A DNA stretch of 64,000 nt from Nonlabens agnitus (GTDB taxonomy: Bacteria > Bacteroidota > Bacteroidia > Flavobacteriales > Flavobacteriaceae), in contig NZ_MQUC01000003.1 of NCBI RefSeq assembly GCF_002994045.1, forward strand, positions 2,766,501-2,830,500. The letters are read 5' to 3'. This document shows positions 1-8,520 of the stretch, one piece after another (within the stretch, counting starts at the first letter, position 1; every line of letters begins with the position of its first letter). The position numbers were made by a program, and so were the translations under genes. The notes below the pieces were generated by a model, which searched no databases, was not told the DNA's origin, and saw only the letters and a program-made list of their open reading frames with translations.

Positions 1-130
1 CGGTAAAGTCTATGCCGGGATAGGTGTTGTTTTCAGCGATTTCGGTTTCCTTTTCATCTTTACAGGATGCGAAAACGGTGATTATGGCTATGATCATAAG
101 TGATCTAACAGCGCTCCAATGGTGTTTCAT
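1..130 (-). CDS. Putative lipoprotein, 3' part outside the window
   Basis: The first 43 codons of a minus-strand gene run off the left edge. The ATG is at 130-128. The N-terminus is a basic start, a hydrophobic stretch (LMIIAIITVF) and a lipobox ASC at residues 21-23, followed by KDEKETE. The charged run after the cysteine resembles the lipoprotein export signal known for surface lipoproteins in Bacteroidota. An internal Met at residue 12 is an alternative start. Function cannot be read from this fragment. Confidence 0.6.
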   Translation of the reverse strand, partial: MKHHWSAVRSLMIIAIITVFASCKDEKETEIAENNTYPGIDFT

Positions 131-234
131 TGTATTGAAATTTTAGTGTGATAAATGTAATTTGTTTTCCACCGTTGCAACAACATTACTAAACGGATTT
201 AACAATGTGGTTGTAATGGAGTGGTTGTAGTAGA

Positions 235-274
235 GTTCGCTTTCCTGTCTGCCGACAGGCAGGCGCGAAAGCGA
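235..274. repeat. Long nested palindromic repeat, copy 1
   Basis: The outer arms are GTTCGCTTTC and GCGAAAGCGA. Between them sits a second palindrome, CCTGTCTGCCGACAGGCAGG. It lies between genes, downstream of the terminator of the T9SS gene. Same family as the copies at 33198, 41006, 55767 and 63528. Confidence 0.85.
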
Positions 275-321
275 TACTTTCCAATCTATAGGTGCATCTT
301 GACTAGGATTTGTTACAATAA

Positions 322-350
322 AAAAGAGCTTTCCTCTATGGAAAGCTCTT
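322..350 (-). terminator. Intrinsic terminator of the T9SS Asp-box gene
   Basis: The arms AAGAGCTTTCC and GGAAAGCTCTT are separated by five bases. Read on the minus strand the hairpin is followed by a T-run, 25 bases beyond the stop codon at 375. Confidence 0.85.
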
Positions 351-374
351 CAATGTAGAGTAAATAAAGCGTTG

Positions 375-3300
375 TTAGCGTACTAGTAGTTTTTGAGTTG
401 TCGAGTCGCCGTTAGATGATAGGGTCAAGAAGTACATTCCTGGTGCGAAACCAGTAAGGTCCAATGTTTCTTTTTTATTGTCGATCGTTGCAGATCGCAA
501 GATTTGCTTGCCCGTGATGTCTGTTACCTGATAGTTATATTCACTATCCATTTTCCAATTAAGGTTGAAAATACCGTTGGATGGATTAGGATAAACGGTG
601 TACTGAAGCTCCTGCTTTGCATTTGTGCTGGTGTTTTTTCCTGTGATCATAACATTATCAAGCACAACACCTTCTTGATTGATCGACTGATCAGAGTGAA
701 ACACAAATCTAAAAATGACACGTTCGTTACCTACAAGATCGTCCAGTGAGGTCTTGTAAGTGGTCATCTGGCTGTTAGTACCTGTCCATTGTCCACCTTG
801 ACAGCTAAAGCAGTTATTGCCTTCATTTGATTTGTTTGAGCTGTACCAGTTTTCATCATCTGCATTGCCTAGTAGGTTCCAGTTATTCCCATTATCTGTC
901 GAGTATTGCACATAGAATATATCCCAATCCTGCTCTAGGTCATAGGCCATATCAAACTTGAACTGGGCCGTATCTACATCAGCTAGGTTGTAGCATCCAG
1001 TGTATAGGTAGGCTACGGTTAGGTCTGTATAATTACCATCTAGATTTGTGGCATATACTTGTTGACCATCTGCCGCCTTATTCAACAATCTGCCTTTAGG
1101 AGTACCGCGCTCCCAAAGGACGTTTGCGCTTTTCTCATTTAAAGTAACCAGAGTTTCTTGTTCAAAACCGTAGTTCCGGTTAAGATTTGCAGAATTGTTT
1201 TGAACGATGGTCAATGTTTTGAAATTGTTGCTCAAAAATTCATCGTTGTCTGCAGATACTTGTAATCTAAGAGTGTACGATCCTGGTTCAAGATTTAAAT
1301 CATCAATAGTGACGATTACTTCTTCTTGAGGGTCGATTTCTAGCTCGTAATTTCTAGATAGGTCTGCACCACCATTGATGGAATAAGTAAGAGTTACTTT
1401 GTTGATAGGATTCATACCTGTATTCTCAAGCAGAACATCTACGATGTTACTGCCACAATCGATGGAACCACCATCATTGTTAGAGGCAGATTTCATGCGA
1501 ATGTCATCCATAGGTTGTACAAACTCTACTTTAGTTTGCCATACACCACGACCATAGGTTCCAGCGGTCATGATCATATCATTAGGATTGATCTCGATGT
1601 CACGAACATTTACATTAGGAAGATTATTGGAAAACTTAACCCAATTTCCAGACGCTTCCAGATATTTGAAAATACCTACCGTTGTTCCAACAAATAAGGC
1701 ATTGTCTGCACTGTTTGCCAGGTGAGCCAAAGTGTTTTTACCTAAGTGTGGTAAATTAGAAGTAATGTCTTCAAAGTTAGCACCCATATCATTGCTCATC
1801 ATTATTTTACCATAAGCTGATCCGGTAGCTACATAAAGGATATTATCGTTATTGTTGTTTACTTCAATCGCTGTGATTTCTCCAGGAAGTTCTTTGATCC
1901 AGGTAAATTCCTTACCACCATCTGTACTTCTAAACAATTGCGCATCAACCGCCACATACATGATATCTTCATTGATAGGATCGATTTCCAAAACATCGAT
2001 ATTACCCGTAAAGCTTGAGGATACGGCTACAAACCTATCGCCGTCTACTTTGTATAATTTGTTATAACCAGCATAGATATCACCTGTGCTGGTAGTTTTA
2101 AGAGGAGTGATCCAGTTCCCTTGTGTAGGTCCTTCTATTTTCTTCTTAAATGATCCAGCGTCGTCTGTAATGTAAAGACCAGAACCAAACTGTGTAAAAC
2201 TGTAACGTACATCAGAGTTGTTAGGATCTATACCAGCATCCATCCCATCAGCTCCATGAAAATTTTTCCAGGTATTGCCACTGCGAGTAAACCCACCATT
2301 ATCCTGTAAACCACCAGTGATATTGCTACTGGATTTAGACCCTACAGCGATACGATAAAATTGGCCTATTTGAAGACCACTGGTCAGATCTGTAAATGAG
2401 GTGGCCTCGTTACTACTTCTATAAACACCACCATCAGAAAGAACAAACAGCTCACCATTAAACTCTCTTATTTGGTGAATGTCTGCATGTGTGTAGGTAG
2501 GTGATTCTGGATTGTTCCAAGTGTTGATGCGATCAAAATTACTACCGCCATCAACAGACTTCCACACGTTGAGTGCTCCAGTATAAATTACATTGGCATC
2601 AGATTGTGATACTTCCAAAGCTAGGTTGTACCAAGCTTGTTTATTCTCAAGAATATCAACACCATCGTCTTTTCTAGCAAAAGAATCACCACCATCAGTA
2701 GACTGGTAAACGCCCATGAAGCTGTTTTCAACACCTGCTGCCAGAATATAGACTACTGACGCATCTGCTTTTGTAACACCTATCACCATTCTAGTGATGC
2801 CCGTAGGTAATCCTAAATTGATTTGGGTAAAAGTCTCACCAGCATCAACCGACTTAAAGAAAGAGTTGGGCGTTGCTAGGTATATAATGTTGGGGTTACT
2901 CGTATTTATCTTGACATCCTTTACGTTACCGCTAAAAATTTTCTTCACGGTAGTTCCTGCGTTCATGGATTTGAACAATCCCTTGTTGGATGCAATGTAG
3001 AGGTTGTCATTGTTAGATGGATCAATATAAATCTCGCTTATATTGGCACCAGGATCATTAAAAGTAAGTCCAGTTGTTGTAAAGCTGTCGCCACCATTAG
3101 TAGACTTAAGCATTCCTATGCTTGAAGAATCACCAGCGTCATCATCACCAGTTCCTATATACACAACGTTAGAATCAGTAGCGTCAATTGCGATAGCGCT
3201 AACTCCTATTTGGGAAAGAAAATCAGTTAGTGGAGTCCAGTGTTGACCTGCAGTGGTAGATTTCCACAAGCCACCAGAAGGTGCGCCCACATAATACACA

Positions 3301-3722
3301 TCACTGTTATTAGGATCTACCGCTATAGTATTTATTCTTCCTTGACCAGGTGACCAGGAAGAAGTGTTTTCATAAGTAAAAGGTCCAACTGGATTCCAGT
3401 TGGATGTATCTACGTGACCATCTTTGGGTTGCACAAACCCTAGAAGTTGCTCAGCTACTTCTTGACCTGACTGTACAGTACCATCAGGTTTTACGTAAGG
3501 TTTTGCTCTTTCAAGCCATCTTAGGAATGGTTTGTAACCACTTCCTTTGGCGTTTTTGTTATGAGAAGACCAGTATTGTTCTCCAGCCATTTTGACCTGA
3601 TCATACTTGATCTCGCCAGTACTTTTTTGTACCGCGATGTCTTTCATCCATGGAGCATCGGTTCCCAATTGGCCCGAAACCGTAAAAGATACTAGTAGGA
3701 TAATTAAAGTAATGATTCTCAT
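375..3722 (-). CDS. T9SS-secreted Asp-box (VPS10/sortilin-like) beta-propeller protein
   Basis: A large secreted protein of 1115 aa. I start it at the ATG at 3722, where MRIITLIILLVSFTVSGQ is a clean signal peptide; an upstream start would put 23 non-signal residues in front. The N-terminal two thirds carry repeated Asp-box motifs of the form S-x-D-G-G-x-x-F (STNGGDSF, SVDAGETF, STDGGDSF, SVDGGSNF, STDGGKEF), typical of VPS10/BNR propellers. A CARDB-like segment and a jelly-roll-like segment follow. The last ~75 residues (from YTVYPNPSNGIF) are a type A sorting domain for type IX secretion and cell-surface attachment. The substrate is unknown. A paralogue of 881 aa lies at 57643-60288. Confidence 0.88.
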   Translation of the reverse strand: MRIITLIILLVSFTVSGQLGTDAPWMKDIAVQKSTGEIKYDQVKMAGEQYWSSHNKNAKGSGYKPFLRWLERAKPYVKPDGTVQSGQEVAEQLLGFVQPKDGHVDTSNWNPVGPFTYENTSSWSPGQGRINTIAVDPNNSDVYYVGAPSGGLWKSTTAGQHWTPLTDFLSQIGVSAIAIDATDSNVVYIGTGDDDAGDSSSIGMLKSTNGGDSFTTTGLTFNDPGANISEIYIDPSNNDNLYIASNKGLFKSMNAGTTVKKIFSGNVKDVKINTSNPNIIYLATPNSFFKSVDAGETFTQINLGLPTGITRMVIGVTKADASVVYILAAGVENSFMGVYQSTDGGDSFARKDDGVDILENKQAWYNLALEVSQSDANVIYTGALNVWKSVDGGSNFDRINTWNNPESPTYTHADIHQIREFNGELFVLSDGGVYRSSNEATSFTDLTSGLQIGQFYRIAVGSKSSSNITGGLQDNGGFTRSGNTWKNFHGADGMDAGIDPNNSDVRYSFTQFGSGLYITDDAGSFKKKIEGPTQGNWITPLKTTSTGDIYAGYNKLYKVDGDRFVAVSSSFTGNIDVLEIDPINEDIMYVAVDAQLFRSTDGGKEFTWIKELPGEITAIEVNNNNDNILYVATGSAYGKIMMSNDMGANFEDITSNLPHLGKNTLAHLANSADNALFVGTTVGIFKYLEASGNWVKFSNNLPNVNVRDIEINPNDMIMTAGTYGRGVWQTKVEFVQPMDDIRMKSASNNDGGSIDCGSNIVDVLLENTGMNPINKVTLTYSINGGADLSRNYELEIDPQEEVIVTIDDLNLEPGSYTLRLQVSADNDEFLSNNFKTLTIVQNNSANLNRNYGFEQETLVTLNEKSANVLWERGTPKGRLLNKAADGQQVYATNLDGNYTDLTVAYLYTGCYNLADVDTAQFKFDMAYDLEQDWDIFYVQYSTDNGNNWNLLGNADDENWYSSNKSNEGNNCFSCQGGQWTGTNSQMTTYKTSLDDLVGNERVIFRFVFHSDQSINQEGVVLDNVMITGKNTSTNAKQELQYTVYPNPSNGIFNLNWKMDSEYNYQVTDITGKQILRSATIDNKKETLDLTGFAPGMYFLTLSSNGDSTTQKLLVR

Positions 3723-3997
3723 AAATCTGTGCTCAATGTTCAAGCAATATACTCCTGTAAGAGGCGTACGGTTTTCACTATTCTGTAGCAAGTAGCGTTA
3801 TGAGTTCAATGGCAACAATACTCGATTAAAGGTGCGTGTAGATGTCCGTTAAACGATGAAATCAAGTGTTAAAATGTGTTAATAAAAATCGGGATGCGTT
3901 TTGAAACTCTTGTATAATAAGACTTTGGAGTGGTTTCAGGTGACCAGAGAAAAGGTTTCCTTCATCGGCGATTGACACAAGAGTCTTAATTTGTGCC

Positions 3998-4492
3998 TTA
4001 TCGGGATTTCAATTCTTTGATGTAGGAAGCATCCCAGATTTTTTTCATTTCAGTCAGGCTAGCTACATTGTCATTGGGTACCGCGATGGACAAAACGTAA
4101 TGAGCGATGACAGGCTTGCCATTTTGCTTTTTAATCACGCCACTACCACGACATACTCCCATTTGTGTGTCCAGCAGCTCATCAAAATAAGTGACACCAT
4201 TAACGCTGTAAATATTACGTTCCAGCGAGGTGAAAGACCAGGCTTTTCCTTTATCAAAAAAAGGCTTTGCAAATGCTTTAAATTCTTCTAGTTGCCAGTT
4301 TTCTGTTGCATCAGTTCCTATAAAAACGGCATCATTTGACATAAGATCAAAATAGGTTTCAAATTGCGCATTAGCAGCAGCTTCGTGCCATTGATCTATG
4401 ACCTGGTTCACTTGAGTTTCAGGTATGGTTTGATAGCTTGAACAGCCAGTGATGAAAAACGCGAGGAATGCTGCAAAAAGAAAAGATCTCAT
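3998..4492 (-). CDS. SnoaL/NTF2-like domain lipoprotein
   Basis: 164 aa. The signal FFITGC places the lipidated cysteine at about residue 17. The remainder matches the SnoaL-like/NTF2-like fold pattern: VNQVIDQWHEAAANAQFETYF, then DAVFIGTDATENW, then a C-terminal VLSIAVPNDN strand. Such proteins are small periplasmic or outer-membrane-anchored domains with no single known reaction. It is divergent from tag with a 44-base gap, so the two promoters must be very close. Confidence 0.75.
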   Translation of the reverse strand: MRSFLFAAFLAFFITGCSSYQTIPETQVNQVIDQWHEAAANAQFETYFDLMSNDAVFIGTDATENWQLEEFKAFAKPFFDKGKAWSFTSLERNIYSVNGVTYFDELLDTQMGVCRGSGVIKKQNGKPVIAHYVLSIAVPNDNVASLTEMKKIWDASYIKELKSR

Positions 4493-4536
4493 ATCGATAA
4501 ATTGAAGTTCAATATAATTAAAGGTATTTTCATACC

Positions 4537-5112
4537 ATGGAAATCAACAATAAAAAACATCGTTGTGGCTGGTGCGGGCAAGACCCTTTGTATCAACAAT
4601 ACCACGATCAAGAATGGGGCGTTCCCGTTTATGATGACCAGCGGCTGTTTGAATTTCTTATTCTAGAGACCATGCAGGCAGGATTAAGCTGGATTACCAT
4701 TCTTAAAAAGAGAGAAAATTATAGGGAAGCGTTGGATCATTTTAATGCTGTAAAAATTGCCGAATACGATGATGAGAAGCATCAAGAACTACTCTCAAAT
4801 CCTGGGATTATAAGAAACAAGCTCAAGATAAAATCCATCACCACAAATGCGCAGATATTCTTAGACCTGCAGCAAAGACACGGCAGTTTCTCAAAATTTA
4901 TCTGGTCCTATGTCGATCACGAACCCATTACCAATCACTGGAAAACCTATAAGGACATCCCGCCAAACACACCACTTTCAGACCAACTTTCTAAGGACCT
5001 TAAAAAAATGGGGTTTAAGTTTGTAGGCAGCACCATTGTCTATGCCTTCATGCAGGCGACAGGAATGGTTAACGATCACGAGATCAATTGTTACCGTTAT
5101 GATGAAGTATAG
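4537..5112 (+). CDS. tag: DNA-3-methyladenine glycosylase I
   Basis: 191 aa, normal length for the family. It excises 3-methyladenine from alkylated DNA as the first step of base excision repair. The N-terminus CGWCGQDPLYQQYHDQEWGVP aligns with the E. coli Tag start. The zinc ligands are visible as Cys10, His23, His181 and Cys185, and the base-pocket glutamate is Glu44 in LILETMQAGLSW. The following gene begins inside its 3' end, so the two are probably cotranscribed. Confidence 0.95.
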   Translation: MEINNKKHRCGWCGQDPLYQQYHDQEWGVPVYDDQRLFEFLILETMQAGLSWITILKKRENYREALDHFNAVKIAEYDDEKHQELLSNPGIIRNKLKIKSITTNAQIFLDLQQRHGSFSKFIWSYVDHEPITNHWKTYKDIPPNTPLSDQLSKDLKKMGFKFVGSTIVYAFMQATGMVNDHEINCYRYDEV

Positions 5113-5680
5113 TTGGTGGTTTTTTATGGTAATCGCTTTCGCGAAAGCGAACTCATTACAAGCGCAATCTTCTCAAGTAAAAATCGAAAAGGAAGAACGC
5201 ATTGATCAATCTGACGTTCCAGCACCCATCATTGCTACCATTGCAGATCTAGCCAAAGACACTAACGTCAAATACTATAAAGAAACAGACGACGATCGAG
5301 TAAGCTTTGAAGGTAAATTCAAAAAAGAAGGTAACCGGTACAGTGCAGAATTCAATGTCACAGGAATACTGGAAGATGTAGAAGTTGAGGTGGATAAAAA
5401 ATCGTTGGATGAAAACCTACGTACTGCCATCACTACTAGGCTGGATAGTATTGCAAGTCGCTGGCGCATCGAGAAGATGCAAGAGCAATATTTGCCACAG
5501 TCAAGCATATCGCAGTTAAATCAAAATATCGATCAACGCACCTTTGACAATCTCGAGCTTATCGTAGCTTTTAAAACAGATGGAAAAATATACAGAAAGG
5601 AATTATTGTTTGACACTAACGGGTTTTTAATACAATCCAGAGACGTAAAAAGAATAGCTTATGACTTCCTACTTTTTTAG
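5102..5680 (+). CDS. Exported PepSY-like domain protein
   Basis: 192 aa from the ATG at 5102, overlapping the end of tag by 11 bases; another ATG lies one codon upstream at 5099. The signal peptide MKYSWWFFMVIAFAKANSLQAQ contains the dispersed palindrome, translated as AFAKA. The mature part has two similar alpha/beta units (APIIATIADLAKDTNVKYYKE... and later KTDGKIYRKELLFDTNG), as in the PepSY-like (PF11396-type) periplasmic proteins of Bacteroidota. Function is unknown. The next gene overlaps its end by 20 bases. Confidence 0.7.
   Translation: MKYSWWFFMVIAFAKANSLQAQSSQVKIEKEERIDQSDVPAPIIATIADLAKDTNVKYYKETDDDRVSFEGKFKKEGNRYSAEFNVTGILEDVEVEVDKKSLDENLRTAITTRLDSIASRWRIEKMQEQYLPQSSISQLNQNIDQRTFDNLELIVAFKTDGKIYRKELLFDTNGFLIQSRDVKRIAYDFLLF
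5133..5150. repeat. Short palindrome copy inside the PepSY-like gene
   Basis: Perfect 18-bp palindrome TCGCTTTCGCGAAAGCGA, read in frame as AFAKA at the end of the signal peptide. Confidence 0.9.
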
Positions 5681-6320
5681 GGTTCTTCTATTCTTGCTGC
5701 CTACGCTGGTCTTAGGTCAGGTGGCAGATCAAGTGGTCTTTCAGCCAGCGATCAAAGTCTCGTGGAACCCAGCTTCCAGATGGAGCTTTAACACAGCGGT
5801 AGAACAAAGAACGCAGATTAATGATGATGCCCAAGCTATTAGTATGCAGCTCACTCAATTTGGACAGTATGAAGTAGGTTTTTATTCCCTGATAGGAATA
5901 GGCGTGATGTATAGAGAATTATTTGATGACAACCTGCCTGAGGAAGTACGGTTCATGGGACAATATGTTTACACTAAAAAATACAATCAATTACAACTAG
6001 CTCATCGACTGCGCTGGGACCAGCGTTTGCGAGGTGATCGTTTGACACATCGCTGGCGTTATCGTCTTTCAGGATCTATACCTCTCAACGGTAATGACTT
6101 GAATCCGTCAGAATATTATGTGGTTTCCCATCTAGAAACCTTATTCATTGCGGAAGATGGTTTACGCCCTATCTATGAACAGCGCGTCGGTTTAGGAATA
6201 GGTAGGCAAATCGGGTCTAGCTACAAGTTACAACTCAACACACAGTATCGATGGCTGGATATAACAGCTGCGACGACAACATCTTTATTTTTGAATGTGG
6301 CTCTTTATGCCAGCCTATAG
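5661..6320 (+). CDS. DUF2490 outer-membrane beta-barrel-like protein
   Basis: 219 aa with signal peptide MTSYFFRVLLFLLPTLVLGQ. Alternating hydrophobic/polar strands with many aromatic and arginine residues (WSFNTAVEQRTQ, LAHRLRWDQRL, THRWRYRLSGSIPL) are typical of DUF2490 outer-membrane proteins. It is translationally coupled to the PepSY-like gene by a 20-base overlap and converges on aat with a 6-base overlap. No substrate can be inferred. Confidence 0.8.
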   Translation: MTSYFFRVLLFLLPTLVLGQVADQVVFQPAIKVSWNPASRWSFNTAVEQRTQINDDAQAISMQLTQFGQYEVGFYSLIGIGVMYRELFDDNLPEEVRFMGQYVYTKKYNQLQLAHRLRWDQRLRGDRLTHRWRYRLSGSIPLNGNDLNPSEYYVVSHLETLFIAEDGLRPIYEQRVGLGIGRQIGSSYKLQLNTQYRWLDITAATTTSLFLNVALYASL

Positions 6321-6959
6321 ATAGGATAGAAAAACCTTTCTATCGATCTCCATGGCGCCTAAGCTGGCGAGGTGATCATTGTACAGTTGTGCGTCGATCA
6401 GGTTATAATCGTCTTTGGCCAATTTCTCTACCAGATACCATAGCGCTATTTTACTAGCATCGGTTTTATGGGAGAACATGCTCTCACCACAAAAATTTTT
6501 TTGAGTTTTAAGGTCTATACCGTATAAACCACCTACCAACCGGTCATTTTCAAAAACCTCGATGCTCTTTGCCATTCCTAATTTATGTAGTGCTGTGTAT
6601 GCGGTAATCATCTCTTCATTGATCCAGGTACCTTCATGTAAACCTCTTTTGGCATTCATGCAGGCGCGCATCACGTCTTCAAAACAGGTGTTTTCCTTGA
6701 TGTGATATCTTTTGTTTCTGCGGCTTTGTCTTAGAGATTTTGAAATCTTCATGGGTTTTTGAGACTTGAGGTCAAAAACCATTCTGGGATCTGGAGACCA
6801 CCAGCAGATAGGATCACCGTCGCTGTACCAGGGAAAAATTCCAGACCTGTAGGCGAGCATCAGGCGCTCTACACTCAAATCACCGCCTATGGCCAGTAGA
6901 CCGTGAGCATCTGCCGTGTTGGGATGCGGGAATTCAAGATCAGGTCCTAAAATTTTCAT
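6315..6959 (-). CDS. aat: Leucyl/phenylalanyl-tRNA-protein transferase
   Basis: 214 aa. It transfers Leu or Phe from tRNA to N-terminal Arg/Lys of proteins, marking them for ClpS/ClpAP degradation under the N-end rule. The family signature is plain: FPHPNTADAHGLLAIGGDLS near residue 10, RSGIFPWYSDGDPICWWSPDPR at about 38-59, ESMFSHKTDASKIAL and LIDAQLYNDHLASLGA. It converges on the DUF2490 gene. Confidence 0.95.
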   Translation of the reverse strand: MKILGPDLEFPHPNTADAHGLLAIGGDLSVERLMLAYRSGIFPWYSDGDPICWWSPDPRMVFDLKSQKPMKISKSLRQSRRNKRYHIKENTCFEDVMRACMNAKRGLHEGTWINEEMITAYTALHKLGMAKSIEVFENDRLVGGLYGIDLKTQKNFCGESMFSHKTDASKIALWYLVEKLAKDDYNLIDAQLYNDHLASLGAMEIDRKVFLSYL

Positions 6960-6999
6960 GGTTACTTAAATGTCTAAAACAGTGTGGTTAATAAAAAAA

Positions 7000-7097
7000 G
7001 CTGCTTCTCAATGTTTGCCCTAGCGTGCTGCGATCGCCATCAAAAAAATTGATGAGCAACTCGTGACACAACATAGGCAACCTCATCGTGAAGCAGC
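7000..7097 (-). ncRNA. Candidate structured RNA (possibly 6S-like)
   Basis: The 160-base gap between DUF3127 and aat folds on paper into one long irregular rod. The outer stem GCTGCTTC/GAAGCAGC (7000-7007 with 7090-7097) is followed by ATG/CAT, then TTGCC/GGCAA (7015-7019 with 7076-7080). A central open region leads to the apical hairpin CATCAA/TTGATG (7038-7043 with 7049-7054). On the minus strand the 3' arm runs into seven Ts, so that strand is preferred. The shape recalls 6S RNA, including the flavobacterial 6S form, but I cannot confirm the family. It could instead be an elaborate 3' UTR of the DUF3127 gene. Confidence 0.4.
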
Positions 7098-7120
7098 TTT
7101 TATTTCAATAATTTATTTAT

Positions 7121-7492
7121 CTAGAAAGGAAGATCGTCGTGATCTTCATCGCTAGAATTCTTGATGGGCTCATACTCATCAAACGGTGGTACTTCACCAG
7201 CGCCTGGCGCAGCTGCACCTACTTTCTCAATACGCCATCCTGTGATGGAGTTGAAATATTTGATCTCGCCTTGAGGGCTTTGCCATTCACGACCGCGTAA
7301 ATTGATACCAACCTTTACTGGGTCGCCTACATTGAAGGCGTCTAACAGGCTCGTTTTGTCCTGTACGAACTCAATCATAAGGGGTTGTGGGTATTGCTCT
7401 TCAGTCGTTACGACCATCTCGCGTTTCTGGAAACCATTCGATCCATAAGTTTTGGTTTCTCCTATTAGTTTGATTTTTCCTTGAACTTCCAT
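7121..7492 (-). CDS. DUF3127 domain protein
   Basis: 123 aa from the ATG at 7492 (MEVQGKIKLIGET); upstream codons belong to the end of the neighbouring gene. The OB-fold-like core with FQKREMVVTTEEQYPQPLMIEF and an acidic C-terminal tail ending DDLPF is typical of DUF3127. The acidic tip with a final Phe recalls single-stranded-DNA-binding-protein tails, but that function is inference. It starts 2 bases after the flavin reductase stop. Confidence 0.85.
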   Translation of the reverse strand: MEVQGKIKLIGETKTYGSNGFQKREMVVTTEEQYPQPLMIEFVQDKTSLLDAFNVGDPVKVGINLRGREWQSPQGEIKYFNSITGWRIEKVGAAAPGAGEVPPFDEYEPIKNSSDEDHDDLPF

Positions 7493-7494
7493 AG

Positions 7495-8346
7495 TTATGA
7501 TAATAAAATTTTCCAAGCATCGGCGATCTGGTTTTTAGCGATCAGTTCCTTTGCTTTCTTATGTTTATCTTTTGTGTTGAGGTGTGAAAGGTTTTCCGCT
7601 TTCGCGAAAGCGAGAACCTCATCATCCTCAGGTATTTCACTCAAATTTCCTAGTCTGCCCAGGTCATTGCCGGTAAGTACCTCGCTGTTTCTAGCGTGTT
7701 CTGGCAAGGCATCAACGCCTACGCCATGATTTCTGGTAGGTTTTTCTACTTCAAACATGGCATCTTTAGAACGGCAGTACCAGTTGCCGCCCATGCGCGC
7801 GACCGTATCGATCTTGAACGGGTCGATGCTATCGTTCTCGTCCAATATTTGGTCGTCAATGTGAATCATCACGACTTCACAAATAACGAGGCTTCCGGCG
7901 CCACCATTGTCTCCCAATTCTTTAATGTCAATGACTTTACACTCAAATTGAACGGGACTTTCTGCAACTCTAGGTGGTTTGACCAGTTCGCTTTTTACAG
8001 CAGTAAGACCAGACTTTACAAATTCATCAACGCCAGTAGCATACTCTGTACTGGCAAGCGACATTTGCTGTACCATGTTGTAATTGACCACACTAATCAC
8101 CACCTCGGCATTTTGCTGGACGTTGATGAGCGTATCCTTTACCGTTCCATCACGACCGCGGCGCACCGGTGAAAATACAAGTATAGGCGGTTTTGCGCTA
8201 AACACGTTAAAGAATGAAAATGGTGATAGATTCACCTTGCCATCATTATCAACCGTGCTCGCAAACGCAATAGGTCGTGGCTGTACGGCACCTACAAGGT
8301 GGCCATACAACTGCGGATTCTCGATATCTTCTGGTCTAATTTTCAT
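7495..8346 (-). CDS. Flavin reductase family protein
   Basis: 283 aa, started at the ATG at 8346 (MKIRPEDIENPQLYGHLVGAVQPRPIAFAS), which gives the usual family N-terminus. The FMN-binding split-barrel pattern is visible (PRPIAFASTVDNDGKVNLSPFSFFNVFSAKPP, then a VVSVVNY-type strand). Members reduce flavins with NAD(P)H or bind FMN; the substrate here is not known. The C-terminal helix carries a palindrome copy read as AFAKA at about residue 245. It probably forms an operon with DUF3127. Confidence 0.88.
   Translation of the reverse strand: MKIRPEDIENPQLYGHLVGAVQPRPIAFASTVDNDGKVNLSPFSFFNVFSAKPPILVFSPVRRGRDGTVKDTLINVQQNAEVVISVVNYNMVQQMSLASTEYATGVDEFVKSGLTAVKSELVKPPRVAESPVQFECKVIDIKELGDNGGAGSLVICEVVMIHIDDQILDENDSIDPFKIDTVARMGGNWYCRSKDAMFEVEKPTRNHGVGVDALPEHARNSEVLTGNDLGRLGNLSEIPEDDEVLAFAKAENLSHLNTKDKHKKAKELIAKNQIADAWKILLS
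7597..7612. repeat. Short palindrome copy inside the flavin reductase gene
   Basis: CGCTTTCGCGAAAGCG, read on the gene strand as AFAKA in VLAFAKAENL. Confidence 0.9.
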
Positions 8347-8520
8347 GCGGTTGCTGCAAGATTTCAAAGGTACAGATTCTGTAAGCTGTTTGCAATATCA
8401 ACTGCGATAGTTGCATGTACTTTTGAAGAGATTATCACGTTAATGGAATAGTTGTATTTTTAGTAGGGCATAGGCAGGCACAGCAGCTTGAGGCAGCCCT
8501 TAAATAGGATAGTTCACTTC

